Positions 17,892 to 25,802 of a DNA stretch of 64,000 nucleotides are shown here, piece after piece (the stretch's first letter is position 1; each line of letters begins with the position of its first letter). The stretch covers positions 1-64,000 of the forward strand of contig CALUQH010000005.1 in NCBI GenBank assembly GCA_944322885.1. Reading direction: 5' to 3'. The notes under the pieces were generated by a model. That model was not told the origin of the DNA, ran no database searches, and worked only from the letters and a program-made list of their open reading frames with translations. A program made the translations under genes and the position numbers. The stretch is from Candidatus Gastranaerophilales bacterium. Lineage in GTDB: Bacteria; Cyanobacteriota; Vampirovibrionia; Gastranaerophilales; Gastranaerophilaceae.

Positions 17892-19607
17892 TTATGAGAA
17901 CGCCTTAAATGATCGTTCAACGTTTTTATCTATTACACTTTTTATTGAATCGTATTCTGTTTGTAATGCATTATGTTCGGTATCAAGTTTTTTCAAATCC
18001 TGATCGATTTTTTTATCTTCATTTTCAATTTCACGAACCGCATTTTCATATTCAACTTCTGCTTTGGCTATTGCGACTTCATCTTCCTGCGCAACGATAT
18101 CTGATGCGCTTGTATAAATAATTGAACTCCAGGTATAGCCTTCTGCAGACATGTCCGGTTGTTTGCCGCCATTTACTGAAGGATTATAATATGTAGCCTG
18201 GCTAAGTGTAACCAGTCCGTTAGTTAATGCAAATTGAAGCCATTCAGAACTTGTTAAAAGGTTTGCATCAATTTCTTTATAGTTAGAATTTGCTTCATTT
18301 TTCTCATTGTTAGCTATACCATAATAAGTTGTTCCATCATCGTTAGTTCCGGAACCTACTTTATTTGCACTTTCAGAACCATTCATCATGTACCAAAGAT
18401 TAATATACCATTGAGCTTTTTCTGAATCATTTACAATGATATCATAAGCAGGCTTTACAGGCTCTTCAACAACTTCCGGTTCAGGAACGACTTCCAGTTT
18501 AGGCGGTTCTTGCGGTGTTAATTTTCTCATATCACCATCTGTAAAATTAATAAGTGTTTCTTTAATTATTGTTGATTGATCTTCAGCTGATATATCTCCA
18601 TTAGTGACAAAATCATTAAGGTGCTGCAGAATATATAGTAAATCAATAGTCTTTTGTTTCAGAGTTTTTATACCAGTTACAGAATTCGTAGCTGCATCAT
18701 AAATATAATCACTTCTTAAAATCTCAAACTCAGTTGGGGTTCTGCCTGAATCAATAGCAGACTGAATTATATTTTCTTTAGAATCAAAATTAGCAGAATC
18801 ATCATCTCCGTCACACAAAATTGAAGTGTCATCAAGCATTTCTGAAATAGGTTGAAATTGTGCGCTCAACCCATCAGTATGTAAGGCGGATGACGTAATT
18901 TGACTATCAATAAGCGGAGTAGTTTGTTTACCATTACTTGCCGTGTAAGCTGTTTTACTTACAGTGTCCCCTCCTTCATAATCCAACAAATGAGCCAAAA
19001 CATGAATATAACATCCGTTAGCCCCGCTTAATGCATTACTATAGCAAGATTTTGGAGCATCACTTTTTCCTACAATATTGCTAAACTCTGCATACAAATC
19101 CGGGCGTGTTAATGCTGCCTCATAATCAGCATAGTCCTTTAGATATTGATTATAATCAGCTAAATATTCCAAATATTTTTCATACTCATCCAGGTATACA
19201 TTGTAGTTCTCCTTATCCTTTTCATATTGTTCATACAATGTATTATCTACAAGACCGTAACAATTTAAAAAATCATATAATGTATCAGATTGTTCATAAT
19301 TTTTTGCATCAGTACCAGAAACAAGGTACTGACCAGAAGCATTTCTGATAGCATATTGATTTTTCAATGACTGATATGTATACAAAAGAGCTGGGGTTAA
19401 ATTAGAATTAGTTACGGTTCCGTCTCCGCTATAAGATTTAAATGTCAATTTTTCAGAATTTAAAGCATCCATATATTTGCTGCTGGCTTCTGATGATTTG
19501 TCCGCAAGACGAAGTTTTGAATTAGTTAGCATCTGCGAACGTAATTCATTATCCGTTAGACGCGCTGTTACGCTTAATAATCTTGCTTGTCCTGCTGACA
19601 TTCCCAT
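17892..19607 (-). CDS. Large hypothetical protein with coiled-coil ends (571 aa)
   Basis: Not recognised. The N-terminus MGMSAGQARLLSVTARLTDN lacks a signal peptide and leads into a helical region. A Tyr/Glu-rich coiled stretch near residues 130-175 (YEQYEKDKENYNVYLDEY, then YLEYLADYNQYLKDYADYE) follows. The central part is acidic, and a proline/valine-rich linker lies near 385-405 (PPKLEVVPEPEVVEEPVKP). A C-terminal coiled coil (AKAEVEYENAVREIEN... KKLDTEHNALQTEYDSI) ends the protein. The N-terminal style recalls flagellin- or hook-associated proteins, but no flagellar gene is nearby. An AAAGGAA SD lies eight bases upstream. It is probably lineage-specific and structural; export by a dedicated pathway is possible but unsupported. 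Confidence 0.75.
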   Translation of the reverse strand: MGMSAGQARLLSVTARLTDNELRSQMLTNSKLRLADKSSEASSKYMDALNSEKLTFKSYSGDGTVTNSNLTPALLYTYQSLKNQYAIRNASGQYLVSGTDAKNYEQSDTLYDFLNCYGLVDNTLYEQYEKDKENYNVYLDEYEKYLEYLADYNQYLKDYADYEAALTRPDLYAEFSNIVGKSDAPKSCYSNALSGANGCYIHVLAHLLDYEGGDTVSKTAYTASNGKQTTPLIDSQITSSALHTDGLSAQFQPISEMLDDTSILCDGDDDSANFDSKENIIQSAIDSGRTPTEFEILRSDYIYDAATNSVTGIKTLKQKTIDLLYILQHLNDFVTNGDISAEDQSTIIKETLINFTDGDMRKLTPQEPPKLEVVPEPEVVEEPVKPAYDIIVNDSEKAQWYINLWYMMNGSESANKVGSGTNDDGTTYYGIANNEKNEANSNYKEIDANLLTSSEWLQFALTNGLVTLSQATYYNPSVNGGKQPDMSAEGYTWSSIIYTSASDIVAQEDEVAIAKAEVEYENAVREIENEDKKIDQDLKKLDTEHNALQTEYDSIKSVIDKNVERSFKAFS

Positions 19608-19761
19608 TGCTGAATTTCCTTTTGATTAATTATTATCATGTAGAATATCGGTATTAACACAAACTTTCTTTAATAATTTTATATAATTTGTTAAAAGTAC
19701 TTTACATTTTTTAATATTTATAAAATCGGAATAATAAAAACATATACAAAATTTAACTTAT

Positions 19762-19790
19762 TTGATGAATACAAACAAATTTGATAAAAT
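19762..19790 (+). promoter_or_regulatory. Leaderless promoter of the sensor kinase gene
   Basis: TTGATG (19762-19767), 17-base spacer, TAAAAT (19785-19790), then seven bases to the ATG at 19798. It overlaps the upstream in-frame codons that a naive start choice would include. Confidence 0.6.
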
Positions 19791-19797
19791 TTTAGAT

Positions 19798-21483
19798 ATG
19801 ATTAAAATTTTAGTTATTTCAGAGCGGAAAGAAAAATGCGATTACTTTAGTACGATTTTTAATAAAAATACGTACGAATTAACCTGTCTATCAGACGAAA
19901 ATTTAATATATGATATGGTAAGCGCAGACAATCCGGATGTTATTATTATTGATTCTCAAATCAATTCTCTGAAAAATCTTAACAAAAAAATTAAAAATAT
20001 ATGCAATAACACGATTATAATTTTTTTAGTCGCTTCAAAAATAGATAAAGAACTCATTAAATATGCAAATGCGTTTCTAACTGATGATATGTCCGATGAT
20101 TTCGTTATGTCCACTATAAACGTTAATCTCAGGATGAAAAATTCGCTTGAAATGCTTTCTAATTCAAACAAGGATTTAGCCGACAGTTTATACAGGTTAA
20201 ACGCGCTGTATTCAACAAGTTCACAATTTTCAGGGACTCTTGACAAAGCAAAGCTTATCCAATATATGCTTGAAGGGATGGACAGGGCACTAAGTTTTTC
20301 TCTAACCTGCACTCTGTCTTTTTGCAGTGAACAGGAGCCTGTATTAATTCTTAATTCCCTTTACGAATTATCAGATGAACTTATTGAAGCGTTAAAACTG
20401 CGTACTGTCTTAAATTATAATTCTCTGTTTGAAGGGAAAACGGCTCCGGCTGAAATTAGCACTGATAGTTTAAAAATTATAAAATATATAAAATATCCGG
20501 CCAGCAGATTTACATTTAGCCTGTTCAGATTTGATAATATGTTTGCGCCGATAAGTCTCGGTGAAAATTTCTTCGGGTGTGTTGAAATATTTAAAGAAGC
20601 TTCATTTACCCCTGATGATGCAACCTGTTTTCAAACAATTGCACAGCAGGTGTCACTTCCTTTGAAAAGTGCAACTCTTTATCAAGAAATAATTGAGGCA
20701 AATGCAAAACTTGCAAAACTTGAAAGACTAAAATCTGAATTTATATCAATTGTTTCACACGAACTCAGAACACCTCTAACATCTATTAAAAACTCACTTG
20801 ATATCCTAATGAGCGGGAGATGCGGAGAAATTACCGAATCTGCAGAAAAATTCCTCTCAATGGCTATGCGTAATGTCCAGAGGTTATCAGGAATTATTAA
20901 TGACCTGCTTGATTTGTCAAAAATAGAAGCAGGGAAAATGGACTTCAATTTTGCACCTACAAATATCAACACTGTTATTGATTATGTAAAATCGGCCTTG
21001 TCAGAAGTTGCAAAATCAAAAGGATTAACGATTATAACTGATCAGCAGACATCTTTACCCGATATAACAGCTGACGCACAAAGGTTAGAACAGGTTCTTA
21101 CAAATCTCGTTTCAAACGCGATAAAATTCACTCCGGAAAACAAAACCATCACAATATCGTCAAAACTTGTTAATTCTAAAAATATTCATATAAATGATTA
21201 CTTTAAAGATAGTATAAAACTTTCCGAGGGCGACTATGTTCTTGTTTGCGTAAAAGATGAGGGAATAGGTATCGCGGAAAAAGATTTGCTCCATGCATTT
21301 GATAAATTTGCGCAGATTGAAAATTCTCTTTCCAGAAAAGCAGGCGGAACAGGATTGGGCTTACCGATTGCAAAACAATTATTAGAAGCTCACCATGGCG
21401 CCATCTGGTGCGACAGTGAGCTTAATAAAGGTTCTGAATTCTATTTTGCAATCCCTGTTGAAAATGTTCTCAGCCCAGTTTAA
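19798..21483 (+). CDS. Sensor histidine kinase with N-terminal degenerate receiver and GAF-like region
   Basis: The N-terminal ~115 residues look like a receiver domain (IKILVISERKEK; DVIIIDSQ with Asp about 52). They lack the paired acidic residues after strand 1, so phosphorylation there is doubtful. A GAF-like sensing region follows (about 150-295), then a short coiled linker. The kinase core has the H box SHELRTPLTSIKNSL with His about 321, the N box NLVSNAIKFTPENK, and the G boxes DEGIGIAEKD and GGTGLGLPIAKQL. There is no membrane segment, so it is cytoplasmic. The start at 19798 rests on the leaderless promoter. The CheY-like regulator at 22474 is a plausible partner. Length is 561 residues. 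Confidence 0.92.
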   Translation: MIKILVISERKEKCDYFSTIFNKNTYELTCLSDENLIYDMVSADNPDVIIIDSQINSLKNLNKKIKNICNNTIIIFLVASKIDKELIKYANAFLTDDMSDDFVMSTINVNLRMKNSLEMLSNSNKDLADSLYRLNALYSTSSQFSGTLDKAKLIQYMLEGMDRALSFSLTCTLSFCSEQEPVLILNSLYELSDELIEALKLRTVLNYNSLFEGKTAPAEISTDSLKIIKYIKYPASRFTFSLFRFDNMFAPISLGENFFGCVEIFKEASFTPDDATCFQTIAQQVSLPLKSATLYQEIIEANAKLAKLERLKSEFISIVSHELRTPLTSIKNSLDILMSGRCGEITESAEKFLSMAMRNVQRLSGIINDLLDLSKIEAGKMDFNFAPTNINTVIDYVKSALSEVAKSKGLTIITDQQTSLPDITADAQRLEQVLTNLVSNAIKFTPENKTITISSKLVNSKNIHINDYFKDSIKLSEGDYVLVCVKDEGIGIAEKDLLHAFDKFAQIENSLSRKAGGTGLGLPIAKQLLEAHHGAIWCDSELNKGSEFYFAIPVENVLSPV

Positions 21484-22327
21484 CATTACCGTTCTTTATT
21501 GCTTCAATATCAATATTTTGCTTTGCTCTTGCAAAATTAACATTATGATTTACAAAACCTGTAATATTAAAAGTTTTTCCTTCCTTTGCAAACATTTCTG
21601 CAGCCTGCGGAAGAATCTTTAAATTTTCTTCAACCTGTTTTATTGGAGTATTGCTTTTGACAAAACTGTCAAGATATATAGCATTTTTCCCCGGAATTTT
21701 ATCTGCAGCTTTTGTCAATTTAGGAATAAGCGCAATTTTTTCAGGCTTTGCATTTGAATTTATCAATGTTGCAATAAGGTTCACAAAATTTTTCTCTTTT
21801 GAATAATCCATAAGGTAACCGCCGCTGAGTGTCTGTTCTGCAATATCTTTAACAAGAGGTCTTGCAGCAGCCAAATGTTTTGAAGCTTCAGGATGTTCAA
21901 AAAGTTCTACAATAGAGGCAAGAAAGTATTTTGATGCCGTACTGTCAGTTTGATTTATAACCTCTTGAGTAAAATTCAGCACTTCGGGATTTTCTTTTGA
22001 TGCTTTAGGCAGTTTCTCTATTAAAGCTGCAAATAAACTCTTGCCGTTTGCAACCAGTTTTTTCATATCAATATTAGTATTCAAAAGTTCATGCTTATTA
22101 GCTAATTCACATATATCGGATACTAAACCCAGATGTTTCGGATTCATGGATTTTAATTCATCCTTTAACCGTGCAACTTCCGGATTACTCTCAGCAAAAT
22201 ATTCTATATTTTCTAATAATTGTTCTGTTGTTCTTTTGTCAACGGGTTTTGTAGATGCTCCCATTGGCTGAAATCCGCCGAATCTAAATGTCGGGGTATG
22301 CTTAACTACGGAATTAAATAAAGACAT
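21470..22327 (-). CDS. Hypothetical helical protein (285 aa)
   Basis: Not recognised. After a short N-terminus containing TPTFRFGGFQPMG, the protein is almost entirely helical. Short repeated amphipathic units suggest an alpha-solenoid (for example LLENIEYFAESNPEVARLKD, LFAALIEKLPKASKENPE and FVNLIATLINSNAKPEKI). A good SD (GAAAGGAAG) precedes the ATG. The 3' end overlaps the sensor kinase gene by 14 bases in convergent orientation. The FRFGG motif near the start resembles IHFGAR in the 46447 protein; whether this is a shared signal cannot be told from two cases. Confidence 0.7.
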   Translation of the reverse strand: MSLFNSVVKHTPTFRFGGFQPMGASTKPVDKRTTEQLLENIEYFAESNPEVARLKDELKSMNPKHLGLVSDICELANKHELLNTNIDMKKLVANGKSLFAALIEKLPKASKENPEVLNFTQEVINQTDSTASKYFLASIVELFEHPEASKHLAAARPLVKDIAEQTLSGGYLMDYSKEKNFVNLIATLINSNAKPEKIALIPKLTKAADKIPGKNAIYLDSFVKSNTPIKQVEENLKILPQAAEMFAKEGKTFNITGFVNHNVNFARAKQNIDIEAIKNGNVKLG

Positions 22328-22437
22328 AATTAACTTCCTTTCATTGTTAAACTTAATAATAACGCTGAATATTTAATTTTGTCATAGCAACAACAATTTA
22401 TTACAAAAATTAACAATATAGAAGAAGATTTTGGATA

Positions 22438-22446
22438 TGTTATAAT
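22438..22446 (+). promoter_or_regulatory. Extended -10 promoter of the response regulator gene
   Basis: TGTTATAAT (TG at 22438-22439, TATAAT at 22441-22446) with no good -35. The leader of about 25 bases carries the SD AGGGGAA before the ATG at 22474. Confidence 0.55.
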
Positions 22447-22473
22447 ATTTTTAGATAAACTTAGGGGAATTGT

Positions 22474-22836
22474 ATGAAAAAGATTTTAATAGTTGACGAT
22501 GAACAGGATATAGTCGAAAGTTTAAAATTTGTTCTTGAAGCGGCTGATTTTACTTGCTACTGCGCATATAACGGAGAAGACGGATTGAGACTTGCAAAAG
22601 AAATTATTCCGGATTTAATCATTCTTGACGTTATGATGCCGAAAATTAACGGATATAAAATAAGCAGACTATTAAAATATGATGCAAAATACAAAAATAT
22701 TCCGATTTTAATGGTTACTGCACGCTCACAGGAAGAAGACAAACTCATAGGAGAAGAAACAGGCGCTGATGAATATATTACAAAGCCGTTTGAACTTAAT
22801 GAAGTAGTGAAGAAAGTAGAACAATATTTAAAATAA
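22474..22836 (+). CDS. CheY-like single-domain response regulator
   Basis: A stand-alone receiver of 120 residues with every key residue: acidic pair in ILIVDDEQD, phospho-acceptor Asp in LIILDVMMPKING, Thr in MVTAR, and Lys in YITKPFELNE. No output domain is present. It is followed one base later by the GspE/PilB-like ATPase gene, so the two are translated from one message. Control of pilus or secretion output by phosphorylation is a reasonable inference from this pairing. The sensor kinase at 19798 is the nearest candidate partner. Confidence 0.93.
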   Translation: MKKILIVDDEQDIVESLKFVLEAADFTCYCAYNGEDGLRLAKEIIPDLIILDVMMPKINGYKISRLLKYDAKYKNIPILMVTARSQEEDKLIGEETGADEYITKPFELNEVVKKVEQYLK

Positions 22837-22837
22837 T

Positions 22838-24220
22838 ATGGAAACAACAGTAACTAACAAAACTCTTGAAAAATTAAAATATGATATGGTCAGAGCAGGT
22901 CTTGTTCCTTATGAAACAATTGAGCAGGCCGAAGAAGTTGCTAATGCACAAAATATTAATATAGGACAAGCTCTTATAAATTCCGGCACCATATCCGAAG
23001 AAACCATTCTAAAATTTTTGGAATCAAAATTGCATATCCCATACGTCAATCTTGATGACTACACACTCGATACAAAATGCCTGAAATTTATAAATTTTTC
23101 GGATGCAAAAAAATACAGAATTATACCGCTTTTTAAAATAGAAGATACACTGACTGTTGCAATGGCTGACCCTCTGGATCTTTTTGCTATTGATAAAATT
23201 ATAGAAACTGCGGAATGCTCGATTGAACCTGTAATATCTTCCGAAAGCAGTATTTTAAAAAAAATTGATGAGTATTACAAACAGGACTCTTCCATAGGTG
23301 AAATTCACGTGGAAGACGGTATTGAATACGACTGGCGCGATGAACTTCACAGCGAAGATTTATCTGATAACCATATTCAAAAAATTATTACTGCAATTTT
23401 AAAACAGGCAATTCTTGAAGGAGTGCACGAAGTTACTTTTCAAAATGATGAAAACGGATTTGCGGTTAATTTCAAGAAAAACGGAGAACTTTTAAACAAG
23501 GGAAATATTCCTCAAGGTTTGACTTCGTCATTTACTGCTAAATTAAAAACACTTGCAGAACTTGACGCATCCGTAAGCGAAGTACCGCAGCTGGGGAAAA
23601 TATCTTTTAAAGTGGATGATATGAATGTTGTTACAAGCATATCAACTTTTCCTACTATTATGGGAGAAAGAATTTTTCTTAAAATTTATAAACCTCCAAA
23701 GCATTTGAATCAAATTATCAAGTCTGAAAAATCTTTAAATATAGTAAAATCAGCGCTTAATATCCCCGGAATTATTATTGTATGCGGGTCTCCATTGAGC
23801 GGAAAAACACATATTATTTATTCTTTGCTTCTGGAAGCTGCCGATAAAAACAAAAACATTATGACTCTTGAAAGCATTGCAAAATATAATCTGAAAAACG
23901 TTCATCAATGCGAGCTTAATGAAAATGTGGGATTTAATATGGATAAAGCTTCACGTTTTATAGAGTTTCAATCGCCTGATGTTATTTATCTGGAAGGAAT
24001 TAAAACAAAAGAATCATTTGACTATTTTGCAAGTCTTGTTTTTGATAACAAAACAATTATTATGGAATTCCTTGCAAATAATATGGATGATTTGAGATAT
24101 AAGCTATCATTCTCTGATTTTGAAACATTAAAATCACTGATAAGCTGTATGATATTTATCCACTCTCAGGATAGTATAGAAGTATTTTCAAAAGAAGCCG
24201 TCCAAAAATATTTGGCTTAA
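22838..24220 (+). CDS. Divergent GspE/PilB-type secretion or pilus ATPase
   Basis: The N-terminal T2SSE-N/MshEN-like domain (residues about 10-150; LINSGTISEETILKFLESKLHIPYV and AMADPLDLFAIDK) is well formed and in this family may bind c-di-GMP. The ATPase half is degraded relative to GspE. The start of the core lacks the ASDIHIEP motif (EGVHEVTFQ instead), though STFPTIMGERIFLKI and Walker A GSPLSGKTH (317-325) are kept. The Walker B region reads PDVIYLEGIKT instead of DxIMVGEIRD, and the zinc CxxC motif is absent. It may be a regulatory or weak ATPase rather than the main assembly motor. It is coupled to the CheY-like gene upstream. Confidence 0.82.
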   Translation: METTVTNKTLEKLKYDMVRAGLVPYETIEQAEEVANAQNINIGQALINSGTISEETILKFLESKLHIPYVNLDDYTLDTKCLKFINFSDAKKYRIIPLFKIEDTLTVAMADPLDLFAIDKIIETAECSIEPVISSESSILKKIDEYYKQDSSIGEIHVEDGIEYDWRDELHSEDLSDNHIQKIITAILKQAILEGVHEVTFQNDENGFAVNFKKNGELLNKGNIPQGLTSSFTAKLKTLAELDASVSEVPQLGKISFKVDDMNVVTSISTFPTIMGERIFLKIYKPPKHLNQIIKSEKSLNIVKSALNIPGIIIVCGSPLSGKTHIIYSLLLEAADKNKNIMTLESIAKYNLKNVHQCELNENVGFNMDKASRFIEFQSPDVIYLEGIKTKESFDYFASLVFDNKTIIMEFLANNMDDLRYKLSFSDFETLKSLISCMIFIHSQDSIEVFSKEAVQKYLA

Positions 24221-24222
24221 AC

Positions 24223-24945
24223 TTATTTCCAAAAAGCGTTATCATACAAAGCCCTATTTGTACATGCTATACCATTTTTATTGTTAGAAGCTCCTTTTGA
24301 ACAATAAGTTTCCTCGTCATAATCAGTACCATCAGCCCCCATTGGCAAAAGTTTACCATTATCCATTAATTGAAATGTAAATGTATCCTCTCCCCATTTG
24401 TTGGGAAGCTTACGATAACCGTTTACATCAACCGTAACATAAACTTCACCATGAAAAGCACTCGAGTTTGTGTTTTCAAACAGTAACATCGAACCGTCAG
24501 TTAATATAAGCTGTCCATCATCAAAAAAATCTTCATTTGCGGTATTTCCTGAATAAGTTTTGTATGTAAATTTACCGTCAGCAGTATAAGTACCATTTTG
24601 TAAACATAATACATTGCCGCTTATCCCCTGCTGTGCGCCACAGTCAACCAGAATTTTTAAATATGGCTTAAGATAAGAATAAAATGCGGACTGCCTACGA
24701 GAACAATCAGATTTTGTGAGCGCTTCACCGTTATCCTCTTTGTATCTATCCAGAGCCTGCAGCAAAACAGAATACCCCTTATTTAGACCGCTCTGAAATT
24801 GTTTTTTCCTATAATTCGCAACCAGAGAAGGTATTGTCATAGCAGCAACAATACCGATAATACCAAGGGTAATTAACACCTCAGCTAACGTAAAACCGTA
24901 TCGGGAGCCTAGAATCGCCCCCCCCCCGAAATTTCGGGCAAACAT
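24223..24945 (-). CDS. Orphan type II/IV pseudopilin A (frame broken at a G10 tract)
   Basis: Type IV pilin-like protein with the prepilin cleavage motif G|FTLAEVLITLGIIGIVAAMTI, a helical spine, and the family C-terminal signature VDVNGYRKLPNKWGEDTFTF near residue 170. It would be processed by the PilD-type peptidase at 59061. The ATG at 24945 lacks a usable SD. The properly spaced SD (AAAGGAG) and promoter serve an ATG at 24965. That frame runs through ten G and stops at TAG; with eleven G it would enter the pilin frame exactly. As written the gene is probably off, or is expressed through slippage. The coordinates give the longest pilin-frame reading; the true start is probably 24965. Confidence 0.85.
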   Translation of the reverse strand: MFARNFGGGAILGSRYGFTLAEVLITLGIIGIVAAMTIPSLVANYRKKQFQSGLNKGYSVLLQALDRYKEDNGEALTKSDCSRRQSAFYSYLKPYLKILVDCGAQQGISGNVLCLQNGTYTADGKFTYKTYSGNTANEDFFDDGQLILTDGSMLLFENTNSSAFHGEVYVTVDVNGYRKLPNKWGEDTFTFQLMDNGKLLPMGADGTDYDEETYCSKGASNNKNGIACTNRALYDNAFWK

Positions 24946-24965
24946 AAATCTTCAAAATTTTTCAT
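24909..24965 (-). other. SD-led short ORF blocking pseudopilin A
   Basis: From ATG 24965 (SD AAAGGAG, six-base spacer) the frame reads MKNFEDLCLPEISGGGRF and stops at 24911-24909, just past the G10 run. One extra G fuses it to pseudopilin A with a leader of about 24 residues. It could instead act as a regulatory upstream ORF. Confidence 0.7.
24918..24927. repeat. C10/G10 homopolymer in the pseudopilin A leader
   Basis: Ten consecutive C on the plus strand (G in the gene sense) inside AT-rich DNA. It is flanked by AGAATCG and GAAATTTC; part of the right flank forms the 14-base palindrome CCCGAAATTTCGGG. It is a near-copy of the tract at 55311-55320. Confidence 0.95.
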
Positions 24966-25002
24966 TAAGTACTCCTTTACCGATTTAAATATTCTTTTTA
25001 TT

Positions 25003-25031
25003 ATTATAGCATTATATAATATAAAAAACAA
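25003..25031 (-). promoter_or_regulatory. Promoter of pseudopilin A
   Basis: Minus strand: TTGTTT (25031-25026), 17-base spacer, perfect TATAAT (25008-25003). It lies across the 3' end of mlaE and gives a leader of about 35 bases that holds the SD for the ATG at 24965. Confidence 0.6.
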
Positions 25032-25740
25032 GGTTAATTAAGAAATCCGCACAAAGCATATAAACAGTGGAAAGAATAGCTGCCTGAGTTGTAGAAATAC
25101 CAACTTCCTTTGCTCCGCCCCTTGTTTCATAACCTTGAGTCGCACAAACCAGTGAAATCAATATTCCAAAAATAGAAGCTTTTAAAAGGCTTATATAAAT
25201 ATCTCTCGTAGACATCCAAAGCCACGCAGAATTCATATATCTTGCAGGATGTAAATCAATTGTAGCCTGTGCAACAAGCATTCCTCCGGCAATTCCGACA
25301 AACTCTGCAAGCAGAACAACCATAGGAACAGTTATGGCAGAAGCAAGAATTCTCGGGGTAAAATAATATCCGACAGGATCAACCTTTAGAGTTTTCATTG
25401 CATCAACCTGAGAAGTTACCTGCATATTTGCAATTTCAGCAGATATTGCGGTTCCTGCTCTTGCACCTATTGCTAAAGCGACAAAACCGGGAGCAATTTC
25501 TCTAATCATGACAACAGCAATTGTCCCGCCGATATAAGTATCTGCACCGCTCATTAAAAACTGCTTTGCCACCTGAATAGTAATTACCGCAGCAGCAATA
25601 AACGCAATTATTAAAGAAATAGGAAGCGAATCATAACTTATAGCGGCAGCCTGCGCCAAAACAGCAGAAAAACGAACCTGAAACAGGTACTTTATACTTC
25701 TTATTAAATTTTGAACACACAAGCCCAAAAATTCTATCAA
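25012..25740 (-). CDS. mlaE: MlaE/YrbE-family lipid ABC transporter permease
   Basis: Integral inner-membrane subunit of the Mla-type system that moves phospholipids between the inner and outer membrane of diderm bacteria. The 242-residue protein has about five hydrophobic helices and the family-conserved core VMIREIAPGFVALAIGARAGTAISAEIANMQVT (in parts: REIAPGF near 98 and GARAGTAISAE near 110), followed by MKTLKVDPVGYYFTPR. The start is the TTG at 25740, five bases after an SD (TGAGG). The partner ATPase and MCE subunits are not adjacent. A strong hairpin separates it from ilvE upstream. It supports an outer membrane in this organism. Confidence 0.9.
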   Translation of the reverse strand: MIEFLGLCVQNLIRSIKYLFQVRFSAVLAQAAAISYDSLPISLIIAFIAAAVITIQVAKQFLMSGADTYIGGTIAVVMIREIAPGFVALAIGARAGTAISAEIANMQVTSQVDAMKTLKVDPVGYYFTPRILASAITVPMVVLLAEFVGIAGGMLVAQATIDLHPARYMNSAWLWMSTRDIYISLLKASIFGILISLVCATQGYETRGGAKEVGISTTQAAILSTVYMLCADFLINLVFYII

Positions 25741-25756
25741 CTAGACCTCACAATTA

Positions 25757-25797
25757 ATAATATCTACCCTTACCCGCAAGGTAAGGGTAGATATTAT
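25757..25797. terminator. Perfect 18-bp stem-loop between ilvE and mlaE
   Basis: Arms 25757-25774 and 25780-25797 are perfectly complementary (core TCTACCCTTACC / GGTAAGGGTAGA) with a five-base loop CGCAA. The following sequence is only weakly T-rich on either strand, so it could be a terminator for ilvE, an mRNA-stabilising hairpin, or an operator. Confidence 0.6.
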
Positions 25798-25802
25798 ATT
25801 AT

